Shown: positions 36,756 to 45,551 of the stretch, piece after piece | Layout: each line of letters starts with the position of its first letter | How positions within the stretch are numbered: the stretch's first letter is position 1 | Source of the DNA: Rhodothermaceae bacterium Tc-Br11_B2g6_7 | GTDB taxonomy: Bacteria > Bacteroidota > Rhodothermia > Rhodothermales > Salinibacteraceae | NCBI GenBank assembly: GCA_001564055.1 | Contig: LKNB01000001.1 | Span: 1 to 64,000 of the forward strand | Direction: 5' to 3' | Length of the DNA: 64,000 nt | Notes under the pieces: model-generated | Databases searched by the model: none | What the model was told of the DNA's origin: nothing | What the model saw: only the letters and a program-made list of their open reading frames with translations | Made by a program: the position numbers and the translations under genes

Positions 36756-37280
36756 TTAGCTGTCAGCTTCGTAAGCGCGATAGGAGCGGTCCAGGAGTTG
36801 GCCCCATAAACGGTCGTACGGATGGACCTCATCCACAGGTACTCCGTCGCGCACAACCGGGTACCCCGCATTGGCCCACTTGAAGATGGAACCCTCAAGG
36901 TTGTGCACGTTTGTGAACCCCGCCTCTTGCAGCCGCTCAGCGACCGCGGCCGAGCGGTACCCAACCGAGCAGTAGGCGACAATGGGCGTCTCCCGGGTAT
37001 AATCGGCAAGAAACGCGAAGTCGGTCGTATTTGGATCGATGCGCATTGCGCCCTCCAGATGACTCACGGCGTACTCTTCCGCTTTCCGCACGTCCAGCAG
37101 TATCGGTGGGGAGACGGTTTCGTCCTGTAGCCAGGTGTACAGCGAATCGGTGGAGAGGGCCTGGGCAGCGGGATAGTCGCGCTCAATCATGCGCTCTACG
37201 GCATCCCAGGCGATACCGTCTCTACATCCAAGCAAAGTGAACACCGAAAAGAACAACAGGGCGCATAGGAAAGAACGCAT
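36756..37280 (-). CDS. Rhodanese-like lipoprotein
   Basis: The 174-residue protein has a lipoprotein signal (MRSFLCALLFFSVFTLLGC, lipobox Cys19) and one rhodanese domain (about 45-150), with ILLDVRKAEEY and the active-site loop YCSVGYRSA, where the Cys would carry sulfane sulfur. It is thus an envelope-anchored sulfurtransferase or a rhodanese acting on thiols in the periplasm; the natural substrate is not known. It sits alone between the SDR (convergent) and mnmA (divergent). Confidence 0.9.
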   Translation of the reverse strand: MRSFLCALLFFSVFTLLGCRDGIAWDAVERMIERDYPAAQALSTDSLYTWLQDETVSPPILLDVRKAEEYAVSHLEGAMRIDPNTTDFAFLADYTRETPIVAYCSVGYRSAAVAERLQEAGFTNVHNLEGSIFKWANAGYPVVRDGVPVDEVHPYDRLWGQLLDRSYRAYEADS

Positions 37281-37413
37281 GGCGATACAGTCGAGGCAGT
37301 ACACGTAAAGAGGAAACAGCAGAGGCTCCGTGACGAATGCGCTGGAACGCCAGCATTATGTTCTCGTTCACTTGGGCTGTCTATTGAACTATCTATTTGG
37401 AATGTGACGTGTT

Positions 37414-38574
37414 ATGCCTACCAAAGGCCGGGTGCTGGTCGCGATGAGTGGAGGAGTCGATTCCTCCGTGACCGCGGTGCTACTAAAAGAGCAAGGATAT
37501 GACGTCGTGGGGCTCACCATGAAAACGTGGGACTACGCGACGAGTGCGCCCGCTACGAGCGGGAAAGAGGTGGGCTGCTGCACACTGGAGTCGATGAATG
37601 ATGCCCGCTCTGTAGCCATGGCGTACGATTTCCCGCACTTCATCGTGGATATCCGGGAAGAGTTTGGCAACTGGGTGGTGGAGCGCTTCACCAGCGAATA
37701 TCTGGCCGGCCGTACGCCCAACCCCTGCGTCTTGTGCAACACGCACATCAAGTGGGATGCGTTGCTCCGCCGCGCGAATGATCTGGATTGCGACTACATC
37801 GCCACCGGCCATTATGCTCAGGTCCGCCATGACGAAGGACTGGATCGCTACGTGCTCTCTCGGGGGGTTGACCGCAACAAGGATCAGAGTTATGCCCTCT
37901 GGGGGCTCCCGCAAGAGCACCTCGCCCGCTCCATCTTTCCGCTTGGCCAATACACGAAGCCCACGATCCGGGAGATGGCAGCCGACTTCGGTCTGGACCG
38001 GGTGGCAGATAAGCCGGACTCGTACGAGATTTGCTTTATTCCGGACAACAACTATCATCGGTTTCTGAAAGAGCGTGTCGACAACCTTGAGGACGACGTC
38101 GCTGGCGGGCCCATTGTCCTGTCGGATGGGACGCAGGTGGGCACCCACAAGGGGTATCCGTTCTACACGATTGGTCAGCGCCGGGGACTCGATATTGCCC
38201 TTGGGCATCCCGTTTACGTGACCCACATTGACCCGGACACGAATACGCTGACCGTGGGCCCTCGGGAGGAACTGATGCAGCAGACGCTACGGGCCGGGCA
38301 GATCAACCTTGGCAAGTACGCCTCGCTGGAGGAGGAGCGCCCCGTGATTGGCGCCATCCGGTACAATGACGCAGGCGCGCCGGGGATCGCCTGGCAATCC
38401 GACGCCGATACGCTACAGGTAGCCTTTGCCGAGGAGCGGCGTGCCATTACGCCGGGGCAGTCGATTGTATTGTATGAAGGCGACGACGTCCTCGCCGGCG
38501 GCTGGATTCATGCAGTGGGGACGGCCGACGAGCCCACGCGCCCCGCCCCCGACGCGGCTGCCTCAACCGCGTAA
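37414..38574 (+). CDS. mnmA: tRNA-specific 2-thiouridylase MnmA
   Basis: The 386-residue enzyme thiolates C2 of U34 in tRNAs for Lys, Glu and Gln. The P-loop AMSGGVDSSV (residues about 8-17), the first catalytic Cys in NPCVLCNTHIKW, the DKPDSYEICFIPDNNYHRF segment with the second Cys, and QRRGL are all present. A short disordered tail of Ala/Pro follows. The ATG at 37414 is the natural start. It is a single-gene unit, convergent with zapE. Confidence 0.97.
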   Translation: MPTKGRVLVAMSGGVDSSVTAVLLKEQGYDVVGLTMKTWDYATSAPATSGKEVGCCTLESMNDARSVAMAYDFPHFIVDIREEFGNWVVERFTSEYLAGRTPNPCVLCNTHIKWDALLRRANDLDCDYIATGHYAQVRHDEGLDRYVLSRGVDRNKDQSYALWGLPQEHLARSIFPLGQYTKPTIREMAADFGLDRVADKPDSYEICFIPDNNYHRFLKERVDNLEDDVAGGPIVLSDGTQVGTHKGYPFYTIGQRRGLDIALGHPVYVTHIDPDTNTLTVGPREELMQQTLRAGQINLGKYASLEEERPVIGAIRYNDAGAPGIAWQSDADTLQVAFAEERRAITPGQSIVLYEGDDVLAGGWIHAVGTADEPTRPAPDAAASTA

Positions 38575-38591
38575 CAGGCAGGAGGAGGTCC

Positions 38592-39623
38592 TCAAAGCGC
38601 CGCTGTTGGCAGCCGTTCGATGGTACACATGGCGTAGAGCCGGGACACCGTGCGGTTGAACTTTTCGGCGATGCCCTGCGCCATCTTGCCATGCTGCGCC
38701 TCGGGTTTGAACCACAGCGTTGGAGGGGTCGAGGAGGTGAAGTACAGCACAGGCGCCTCGTCGGCGGTGTACAGGGCATCCACCACGCGGAGGAGCCGCA
38801 ACGCATCATCGGTAGAGGTGACGGTGATCGCATGGATGAAGAGGGCATCCAGGGCCAGTAAGTCATCCATCAAGTGGCGATGGGGCGTCGTTTCCGTGGC
38901 GGAGAGCAGCGCATCAGCCGTAATCCATTTGGTGTTGCCCGTTACGGTTGAACATACGGCACGCATCTCAGCCTGCGTCTCCGCCCGCGGCCCAATCCAG
39001 GCATGCCCCGGTTTGTCCAGCCTGCGGCGGTAGTCGTCCCCGTCAACCACGATCACCTCATACGTTTGTCGGAACTGCTCCTGCAGGAAGTGCTGGAACC
39101 GGTCGGTGCCGACCATCGAAGAGAGGAAGTGCTCGGGCTCCACATTGCTGGTAGCCATGAGGATGCCGCCTGCTGCCGATAGCGTTTGCAGAAAGCGCAC
39201 GAGGCGCACTTCGTTGGCGGGGTCGTCCAACTCCACCTCGTCGAGGCAGCACACGGGGTAGTGGCTCGCGATCTCCCGGGCGAGCTGTGTAGGCGGGAGC
39301 GGATCGCGGAAGAGCTGGCTGCTATGCAGGAACGCGACCGGTACGCCCACACCGGTCAGCTCATGATAAAGGGCAGCGAGCAGATGGGTTTTACCCACGC
39401 CTACCGGCCCTACCACGTACAGCCCGTGCGTCGTATCTGCGGTGGACGAGAAAGCGCCGGTGAGCCGCTGCCACCAGGAGCGCCCGGCGTGGGTGGCCAC
39501 ACGGTGCGCATACGCCTGCGCTCGTCGGATGGCCGTGACCTGCGTAGGGTGCTGTGGCTCGTAGGACGCAAACGTTGCCGCGGCAAACCGCTTAGGGACG
39601 GCGTATGCACCACTACGTGGCAT
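38592..39623 (-). CDS. zapE: ZapE/AFG1-like P-loop ATPase
   Basis: The 343-residue cytoplasmic ATPase has Walker A GPVGVGKTHL (about residues 73-82), Walker B VCCLDEVELDDPANE and the sensor segment MATSNVEPEH, as in the AFG1/ZapE family, which in E. coli works at the late Z-ring. A conserved C-terminal region (SRLYAMCTIERLP) closes it. The ATG at 39623 gives the family length. It diverges from rtcB over 196 bases, in which no promoter was recognised. Confidence 0.92.
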   Translation of the reverse strand: MPRSGAYAVPKRFAAATFASYEPQHPTQVTAIRRAQAYAHRVATHAGRSWWQRLTGAFSSTADTTHGLYVVGPVGVGKTHLLAALYHELTGVGVPVAFLHSSQLFRDPLPPTQLAREIASHYPVCCLDEVELDDPANEVRLVRFLQTLSAAGGILMATSNVEPEHFLSSMVGTDRFQHFLQEQFRQTYEVIVVDGDDYRRRLDKPGHAWIGPRAETQAEMRAVCSTVTGNTKWITADALLSATETTPHRHLMDDLLALDALFIHAITVTSTDDALRLLRVVDALYTADEAPVLYFTSSTPPTLWFKPEAQHGKMAQGIAEKFNRTVSRLYAMCTIERLPTAAL

Positions 39624-39819
39624 TGAGGTGTGGATAGATGTGCAAAAGCAAAGTGTAGCGGAATGTGTTGGATCCTCATGAGTTCCGATGTAAACGGTTA
39701 CGCACGGAACACCTATGCTGTCGACAAAATAGGATTAGGTGTGTGAACGCTCGTAGGCTACGGTAGATGGATGGTAGCCGGGCCCGTCACGACCTCCTCA
39801 TCCTCTCTAAGCACAATAC

Positions 39820-41235
39820 ATGTCTCAACACGATCTTAAGCAGGTGGGCCGGTACCAATGGGAAGTCCCCACCTCCGCCCGTGAGGGCATGCAGGTGCCG
39901 GTGCGCATCCTGGCCACGGAAGCCCTGGCGCACGATTTGGTGGGAACGGAGGCGCTGGAGCAGGCCCTGACTTCGGCCTCGTTGCCGGGCGCCCTTGGCC
40001 ACGTCGTACTGATGCCGAATGCCCACGCCAGCAGCGGCTCGCCCATGGGGAGTGTGGTAGCTACGGCCTATCCGGGCGGTGTTGTAGCACCGTCAGCCAT
40101 TGGCGACGACATCAACTGCGGGGTGCGCCTCCTGGCTACCTCGACCACTGCCGATACAGTAACCGACCTGCAAGGGCTCGTCGAGGCGCTGTTCGAGCAT
40201 ATCCCTTCGGGCGCAACGGCTGAACCGCCCATCAACGTATCCCGCTCGGATGCCGACCTCATCGCGCAGTCGGGTGCGCAATGGGCGTACCGTCGCGGGT
40301 TTGCTGAGCAGGATGACCTGGTGCGCATTGAGGAAGGCGGGCGTTTGTCTGAAGCTACGCTTGATGGCCTGCCAAAGGAACTCAAACGGAAAGTCCCGGA
40401 GAAGCTTGGGACGCTGGAGGCAGGCGGCCACTTTGTGGAAGTCTCCGTCGTCGATGAAATCTATGAACCGGCCTCGGCGCACGTGATGCGGCTTACAGAA
40501 GGGGGGCTCGTGGTTCAGATCCACGCGGGCTCCGCCAACTTCGGCCGCGCGGTAAGCGCCCACTTCACCGACGTCTTCAACGAAGCCCGGGCGGGCGCTA
40601 CCGATGCATCGAATGCGGCCCACTGCGACCATGAAGATGCCCATGCAACGTCGTTCCAGGACGCACTGCAAGCGGCAGCCAACGTAGGATACGCCAATCG
40701 GCAGCTCATCGCCCACCAGGTGCGGGAAGCCTTCGCCGCTGCGCTTGGAGAGGAGGGCCCCACGCTGCACACGGTCTACGACATGGCCCACAACATGGGC
40801 CGCCTGGAGATGCATCAGGTCAATGGCCGGCATCTGCGCTGTTATGTGCACCGCAAAGGCGCCGTGCGCGCCTTTGGGCCAGGGACGCCGGGCATCGCCT
40901 CGCCGTACCGAGCGCTGGGCAATCCGGTACTCATGCCGGGGCAACCGGGGCGCTCCTCCTGGGTGTTGGTGGGCACGCACCGGGGCATGAGCACCAGCTT
41001 TGGCTCCTCCACCCACAGTGGAGCGCGGTCGCTGAGCGAAGGGCAACAAAACGGTACCCTGGGCGAGCTGTTGGAGCGCAACGGGGTGGCGTTCCGGTCG
41101 CACCGAACCGATCAGCTCTCCGACCCCGTTGCTGCCTCTGACGATCCGCTGGACGAGGTGGCACGCAGCGTCCGGGGCTCGGGCATCGCGCGGCTCGTGG
41201 CGCGCCTACGGCCGCTGGCTATCGTACACGCGTAG
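39820..41235 (+). CDS. Divergent RtcB-family RNA ligase
   Basis: The 471-residue protein follows the RtcB layout but with many changes. Metal ligands appear kept: GDDINCG near 95-101 (Asp and Cys), His in AGGHFVEV near 202, His in HAGSANFG near 234 and AHNMGRLE near 325. HRKGAV near 343 is kept. Altered sites: the usual HxGSRxxG lost its Arg, GNHF became GGHF, and the region around the guanylated His reads SSTHSGARSLSE instead of HGAGR. It belongs to an RtcB subfamily and may ligate RNA 2',3'-cyclic phosphate or 3'-phosphate to 5'-OH ends, but ligase activity should not be assumed. No archease or RtcA is adjacent. Confidence 0.85.
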   Translation: MSQHDLKQVGRYQWEVPTSAREGMQVPVRILATEALAHDLVGTEALEQALTSASLPGALGHVVLMPNAHASSGSPMGSVVATAYPGGVVAPSAIGDDINCGVRLLATSTTADTVTDLQGLVEALFEHIPSGATAEPPINVSRSDADLIAQSGAQWAYRRGFAEQDDLVRIEEGGRLSEATLDGLPKELKRKVPEKLGTLEAGGHFVEVSVVDEIYEPASAHVMRLTEGGLVVQIHAGSANFGRAVSAHFTDVFNEARAGATDASNAAHCDHEDAHATSFQDALQAAANVGYANRQLIAHQVREAFAAALGEEGPTLHTVYDMAHNMGRLEMHQVNGRHLRCYVHRKGAVRAFGPGTPGIASPYRALGNPVLMPGQPGRSSWVLVGTHRGMSTSFGSSTHSGARSLSEGQQNGTLGELLERNGVAFRSHRTDQLSDPVAASDDPLDEVARSVRGSGIARLVARLRPLAIVHA

Positions 41236-41276
41236 GGTGTCCGTAGAGAGGCCGCTTATGGAGATAGGGTGGCATC

Positions 41277-41328
41277 GGTACAAGGGCACAACATCTTTTC
41301 ATTCCCTTGTACCTGTGCGCCCTATACT
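41277..41328 (+). promoter_or_regulatory. Inverted repeat and -10 before the response regulator gene
   Basis: GGTACAAGGG (41277-41286) and CCCTTGTACC (41304-41313) form a perfect 10-bp inverted repeat with a 17-base centre. TATACT (41323-41328) lies nine bases further, 47 bases before the ATG at 41375. The arms are placed where a regulator could bind, and the response regulator could control itself. Confidence 0.5.
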
Positions 41329-41374
41329 CATGGATGAAAAACATAGCCTTCCCATAGCGTAGCACGTTACTTCT

Positions 41375-42097
41375 ATGAGTGACCAGGAAACAAAGCGCCT
41401 TCTTATCGTCGAGGACGACCCACAGATGAGCACCGGTCTCGTGCTTTTTTTGGAGTCGGAGGGCTTCGAGGTTACGCTGGCGGCCGAGGGCGATAAGGGG
41501 CTGGAGGCCGCGGTTACCCTCCCAGAGCCAGATCTGATCGTGCTCGATGCGAAGCTCCCTGAAAAGAGCGGTTTCGAAATCCTGCGTGAGATTCGCAATA
41601 AGGGCGTTGGGACTCCAGTACTGATGTTAACCGGACTGGGTGGCCACGAGGACAAAATGCGCGGCTTTGAGCTGGGGGCTGACGATTACCTCACCAAGCC
41701 TTTTTCCACTGAAGAGCTGCTGGCTCGCATCCAGGCCATCCTGCGGCGCACCGACGCGGCGGAACTGAAGGCGGGCATCTTTGAAGTCGGTGGGCTGACC
41801 ATCGACATCGAAGAGGAGACCGTCACGCGGGACGGGGAGCCGGTCAGCCTTACCGATCTGGAGTTTCGGCTGCTGCGCTACCTTATCCGTCACCACGGAC
41901 GCACAGCCACGCGCGAGCAAATTCTGCGGGATGTATGGAAGCTTCCCAGCGAGATTGAAACGCGTACGATCGATCGCCATGTGAATGCGCTGCGCAAGGT
42001 GATGGATGGCACGGACGAGTCAACCTGGCCCATCAAAAGCGTCTACGGGATTGGGTACAAGCTGGAAGGCGTGCGCGAAGTGGATAACGCCTCCTGA
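41375..42097 (+). CDS. OmpR/PhoB-type response regulator
   Basis: The 240-residue regulator has a receiver domain (about 8-122) with the acidic pair Asp14-Asp15, phospho-acceptor Asp58, Thr86 and Lys108, and a winged-helix DNA-binding domain (about 135-235) with LTDLEFRLLRYLIRHHGRTA, the recognition helix IDRHVNALRKV and the wing YGIGYKLEG. It stands alone with no kinase beside it; the three-PAS kinase at 17570 is a possible but unproven partner. The inverted repeat upstream may be its own target. It converges on the glycosyltransferase with one base between stops. Confidence 0.95.
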   Translation: MSDQETKRLLIVEDDPQMSTGLVLFLESEGFEVTLAAEGDKGLEAAVTLPEPDLIVLDAKLPEKSGFEILREIRNKGVGTPVLMLTGLGGHEDKMRGFELGADDYLTKPFSTEELLARIQAILRRTDAAELKAGIFEVGGLTIDIEEETVTRDGEPVSLTDLEFRLLRYLIRHHGRTATREQILRDVWKLPSEIETRTIDRHVNALRKVMDGTDESTWPIKSVYGIGYKLEGVREVDNAS

Positions 42098-42098
42098 A

Positions 42099-43184
42099 CT
42101 ACGCCTGTGAATCGAGGGAAGCTTGCTCCACGTGGCGGCCTTTCCAAGAGACCCGTTTGAGCCAGTGGCTGATGGCGGAGTCGAGCTGTAGCACCCAGCC
42201 CAGGGTGTAGGAGATGGGGGTGAGGAGGGACAGGGTCCAGGAAAAGCCGCTGATCCGGTCAGTGGCAACCTTGAAGGCGTAGAGGGAAAGCAGCAGCCAC
42301 CAGCCAAACAGGGGGGTGAAGACAAACGTAAGCCCGAAGACGGCAAACATTACGGCAAAAGAGGCCGGGCTGCCTCCGAGAATGAGATAGGCGTTTTTAC
42401 GAAAGCCGCGCCAGGCGTCCCCGAACGAGCGGTACATGTACACCGCCAGCTCTGGTTGCACGTCCCGCAGGTACGGCACCACCCCGTTGCGCTTGAGGTA
42501 CCGGCCAATCATCACGTCTTCGAGGATCTCGCCCTTGGCCGCGTGATGGGGTTCCAGCTCGTGATACGTATCTGCCCGTAGCATCCAGCACTGCCCGTTC
42601 ACGGCGCCAAGGGCGGCAAGCGGAATATAGCGTACGAGGGGCCAGGGAAGGCCGACCAGAATGGCGTTGGGCACGAGGCTGACCAGCAGCTTTCCGGAAC
42701 CTTGAAGGCGGGGCAGCCCCGTCATCACGCCAGGCTGGGGCATGCCTTCGTGCAGCGCCATGAGACGGCGTAGCGCATCCGTCCGCAGCAGCTCAGCATC
42801 CGCATCCAGAAACAGGTACCGATCCCCTGTGGCCTGCCGCGTCACCCGGTAGAGCGCATGGGGCTTCCCCATCCACCCCTCAGGGGGACCGTTCCCCCGC
42901 ATCCCCCGCACGCGCCCATCGCCGTAGCGTTGAATCACGTCCCACGTCTGGTCCTCCGAGGCGTCGTCATACACGATGACCTCAAGGTCGGGATAGTCCT
43001 GCGCAGCCAGCGAGGGGAGCAAGCGCTTCAGGTTTTCTTCCTCGTTGCGCGCCGGGATGAGCACCGATAGCCGCGGCACGCGGGTATTGGCAAGGGAGGC
43101 GCGTTTTGCAAGGCGGAGGTACCACCAGTTGGCACCGATCAGTACGAGCAGCCCCGCATGAAGCAGGGTGAGAAAAAGCGTCAT
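42099..43184 (-). CDS. Membrane glycosyltransferase, probably carotenoid glycosyltransferase
   Basis: The 361-residue protein is a family-2-type glycosyltransferase: a start helix (about 3-20), a GT-A domain with LSVLIPARNEEENLKRLLPS (20 residues), the acidic pair in LFLDADAELL (metal/donor site), and three or more C-terminal helices (about 250-325). It is the last gene of the carotenoid run. CruC of green sulfur bacteria is this type and adds glucose to a 1'-OH carotenoid end, so the same job here is likely. A different acceptor cannot be excluded from sequence. Confidence 0.82.
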   Translation of the reverse strand: MTLFLTLLHAGLLVLIGANWWYLRLAKRASLANTRVPRLSVLIPARNEEENLKRLLPSLAAQDYPDLEVIVYDDASEDQTWDVIQRYGDGRVRGMRGNGPPEGWMGKPHALYRVTRQATGDRYLFLDADAELLRTDALRRLMALHEGMPQPGVMTGLPRLQGSGKLLVSLVPNAILVGLPWPLVRYIPLAALGAVNGQCWMLRADTYHELEPHHAAKGEILEDVMIGRYLKRNGVVPYLRDVQPELAVYMYRSFGDAWRGFRKNAYLILGGSPASFAVMFAVFGLTFVFTPLFGWWLLLSLYAFKVATDRISGFSWTLSLLTPISYTLGWVLQLDSAISHWLKRVSWKGRHVEQASLDSQA

Positions 43185-43221
43185 AGGGGGGCAACAGGCG
43201 TCCGACGCGGCAAGATATCAG

Positions 43222-43860
43222 TTAGGAGCGAGGTTCTTCAATGTTGGGGGGATCCTCCAGAAAGTCGCGATGGAGCGGCGGCGGATTGGCGGCAAGCAGC
43301 TCCTCGTGCACACGGTCGGCGTTTTCTTTCTCCAGCAGACGAAGCGCATACCAGTGCCACACCTGCGCTTCCATGACGGTGATACCGGCATCCGGGTTGT
43401 TGGGGACCACGCGGCACAGCAACTCGAATTGCTCGCGAGCTTGCTCTTTATCGCCGCCAATGAAGCTGGGCCGATACAGCAAGGATTGCCCGTTGATGAG
43501 CAGCACGAACGGCTCCAGCGCGTTCTTTTCGCGGGCTTCACGCATCAGGCGGTTGGACCGCGTACCATAGCGCGGCGCCCGAAAGAAAGAGCTTTCGGCG
43601 ACACGGTAGCCCCACAGACCGGATAGCAGCGCAAGTTCACGGGCGCTGGCGTCGTCCAGCGATGTGGGGATGTCCGCGATGTACTCTGCCTCTTCGGTCA
43701 GCGGATACAGCCGGTAGCGACACATCAGATCTTCCATCCGATCTTCTGTGCGCTCACACAGGGCCTTGAGGCCGTCAACGTCCTTATTTTCATACAGCAC
43801 ATGAATGGAATCAGGCACAAGCGTGAAGGCAAGGGTGAGGGCAAGGGCAATGCTGAGCAT
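43222..43860 (-). CDS. Small secreted protein of unknown function in the carotenoid cluster
   Basis: This 212-residue protein from the ATG at 43860 begins with a signal peptide (MLSIALALTLAFTLVPDS). The mature part is helical with TPR-like spacing (ALCERTEDRMEDLMCRYRLY, 20 residues, with two or three Cys; then FVLLINGQSLLYRPSFIGGD and AREQFELLCRVVP). The family is not recognised. It is encoded between the acyltransferase (85 bases upstream) and the glycosyltransferase (37 bases downstream) on the same strand, so it is probably co-transcribed, and could be a periplasmic helper for pigment handling. That role is guesswork. Confidence 0.7.
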   Translation of the reverse strand: MLSIALALTLAFTLVPDSIHVLYENKDVDGLKALCERTEDRMEDLMCRYRLYPLTEEAEYIADIPTSLDDASARELALLSGLWGYRVAESSFFRAPRYGTRSNRLMREAREKNALEPFVLLINGQSLLYRPSFIGGDKEQAREQFELLCRVVPNNPDAGITVMEAQVWHWYALRLLEKENADRVHEELLAANPPPLHRDFLEDPPNIEEPRS

Positions 43861-43945
43861 GGAGCACGGGGGGAGGTGAGAAGCGCAGAGGATGGCATAG
43901 GGTGCAGGCATCATGCCAACGTGCGTAGAGGTGCCGTGGGTTGTG

Positions 43946-44629
43946 CTATAAATACCGGGCGAACACGGAGCGGAGCGCCGCGAAGTTCCAGCGTTCGTTG
44001 GCGCCGGTGGCCCCGTCGATAAGCCGGACCGGCGATACCGGGTCGGCGGAACGAACCGCCGTCCAGACCTGGCGCAGCCGTTCGACTTCGGTGCCGTCGG
44101 CCTGCGCGTGCAGCGGACCCCCGCCCACCCGAGCGACCGGGTGCGCCTCGGTGCGCCACGTCAGGTGAATACCGATCGGCCACCACAACTTATCGGGGAA
44201 TAGCCGGTCCAGGGTTTGCATGAAGGTTGGGTCAAAGGCATCGATTCCCTCTTCTGCCGGGTGGAGCCTGCCCTCGGGAAAGTACCCCAGGGCGGCTTGT
44301 GGATCGGCCCGAAAGGTGCGAATCGTGCGGCGGAGGGTGGCCGCTCTGCGCTGGGCGTCGTCTGTGGGAAACGGCTGCGCGCCCACCATGGTGAAGATAG
44401 GCATTCGATCCCATTCAGCCATCCAGATGAGCGGGGTCCGCTTTTGCCAATGAGCCGCGATCAGCCACAGCAGGTAGCCGTCGTAAAACGTATGGTGATT
44501 GGCATAGAGCACCACGGGGCGGTCGCTGGGAAGTTCGGGAGGCGGGGTAACCCACTCCACGCGCGCAAACGTACGGCGCAGCGAAAAGAGCATGAGCTGC
44601 TCCACCAAGAACTGCAGGATGGGCTTCAT
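43946..44629 (-). CDS. Lysophospholipid-acyltransferase-like protein (candidate carotenoid acyltransferase)
   Basis: The 227-residue enzyme is of the PlsC/LPLAT type, with the catalytic His-Asp motif YANHHTFYDGYL (about residues 42-53), and the acyl-acceptor motif LGYFPEGRLHP near 115. The ATG overlaps the crtB stop (ATGA). Operon position between crtB and the glycosyltransferase suggests it acylates the sugar of the carotenoid glycoside, like the role of CruD in green sulfur bacteria, rather than being a lipid enzyme in general. Sequence alone does not separate these. Confidence 0.8.
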   Translation of the reverse strand: MKPILQFLVEQLMLFSLRRTFARVEWVTPPPELPSDRPVVLYANHHTFYDGYLLWLIAAHWQKRTPLIWMAEWDRMPIFTMVGAQPFPTDDAQRRAATLRRTIRTFRADPQAALGYFPEGRLHPAEEGIDAFDPTFMQTLDRLFPDKLWWPIGIHLTWRTEAHPVARVGGGPLHAQADGTEVERLRQVWTAVRSADPVSPVRLIDGATGANERWNFAALRSVFARYL

Positions 44630-45549
44630 GCCAGCCTCGCCGGCTCTGCTTGTTGCAGGCGGCCCTTCCGCCGCGCATATCCGTCACGCACGACGAGCGC
44701 AGCCTTGCGCCAGAAGGGGACGTACGCGCGCTGCGTAAGGTTGTCGTAGTTGCGAGCGCGTACTTCATTCATGATCTCCCGGTACATCCGGCCCGCAGCG
44801 CGTATGCCCACCCGGACCTGAAACGGCAGCGCACCAATGTCATCCATGCAAGAAGCGTAGCGCGCCTCAGCTTCCGCCATGACCGCCTCAAGGAGGGGTG
44901 GGTAGCCCGCCGGCACATGGCCTTCTGCCAGCCGCTCAAGGCGTAGCCCTTGCGCCTCAATCCACGCCATGGGAAGGTACACACGCTGTAGGGTTTCCAG
45001 GTCCTCACCCACATCGCGCAGAATATTGGTAAGTTGCATCGCGATGCCCATGCGGCGGGCAGAGGCCTCCAGCCGGTCCACGTCGGCGCGCTCCCGCACG
45101 AGGAAGGGCAACATCATCACCCCTACACTGCCGCCCACGAGGTTGGAGTAGTGAATGAGATCGGCTTTGGTGTCGACGGAGCGGCCTTCGAGGTCCCATT
45201 CGGCGCCATCCAACAGTTCGAAGAGCGCCTCGGGCACCAGGGTAAATTCCTCATGCACACGTGCCAGTTGCTGCCAGAGAAATGCGTCGGGCGGGTAGCC
45301 GCTAAGCGTACGGTCGAGTTTGTGGCGCAAGAGCTCCGCCTCTTCAAGTGCTGCATCAGGCCCAATGGTAAGCACTTCCTGATCAGCCAGCGTATCCACC
45401 CGGCGGCAGAACAAATATAACGTGGCAATGGGCATTTGCACGCGCCGGGGGAGCAAGCGGGCCGCCATCGAAAACGTGCGTGAGTGGTACCGAAACGCCT
45501 CCCATACGTGGGTGTCGGTATGAATGCGAGGTGGGAGCGTAGGCGGCAT
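44626..45549 (-). CDS. crtB: Phytoene synthase
   Basis: The 307-residue enzyme joins two geranylgeranyl-diphosphates to phytoene. The two Asp-rich motifs are visible as RRVDTLADQ near residue 50 and NILRDVGEDLETLQRVYLP near 175-193, with RTFSMAARLLPR near the start. It overlaps the acyltransferase gene by four bases and lies two bases after cruF. No crtI or cyclase is in the window, so the pathway must be completed elsewhere. It can be confused with squalene synthase, but the cruF neighbour favours phytoene. Confidence 0.9.
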   Translation of the reverse strand: MPPTLPPRIHTDTHVWEAFRYHSRTFSMAARLLPRRVQMPIATLYLFCRRVDTLADQEVLTIGPDAALEEAELLRHKLDRTLSGYPPDAFLWQQLARVHEEFTLVPEALFELLDGAEWDLEGRSVDTKADLIHYSNLVGGSVGVMMLPFLVRERADVDRLEASARRMGIAMQLTNILRDVGEDLETLQRVYLPMAWIEAQGLRLERLAEGHVPAGYPPLLEAVMAEAEARYASCMDDIGALPFQVRVGIRAAGRMYREIMNEVRARNYDNLTQRAYVPFWRKAALVVRDGYARRKGRLQQAEPARLA

Positions 45550-45551
45550 AG

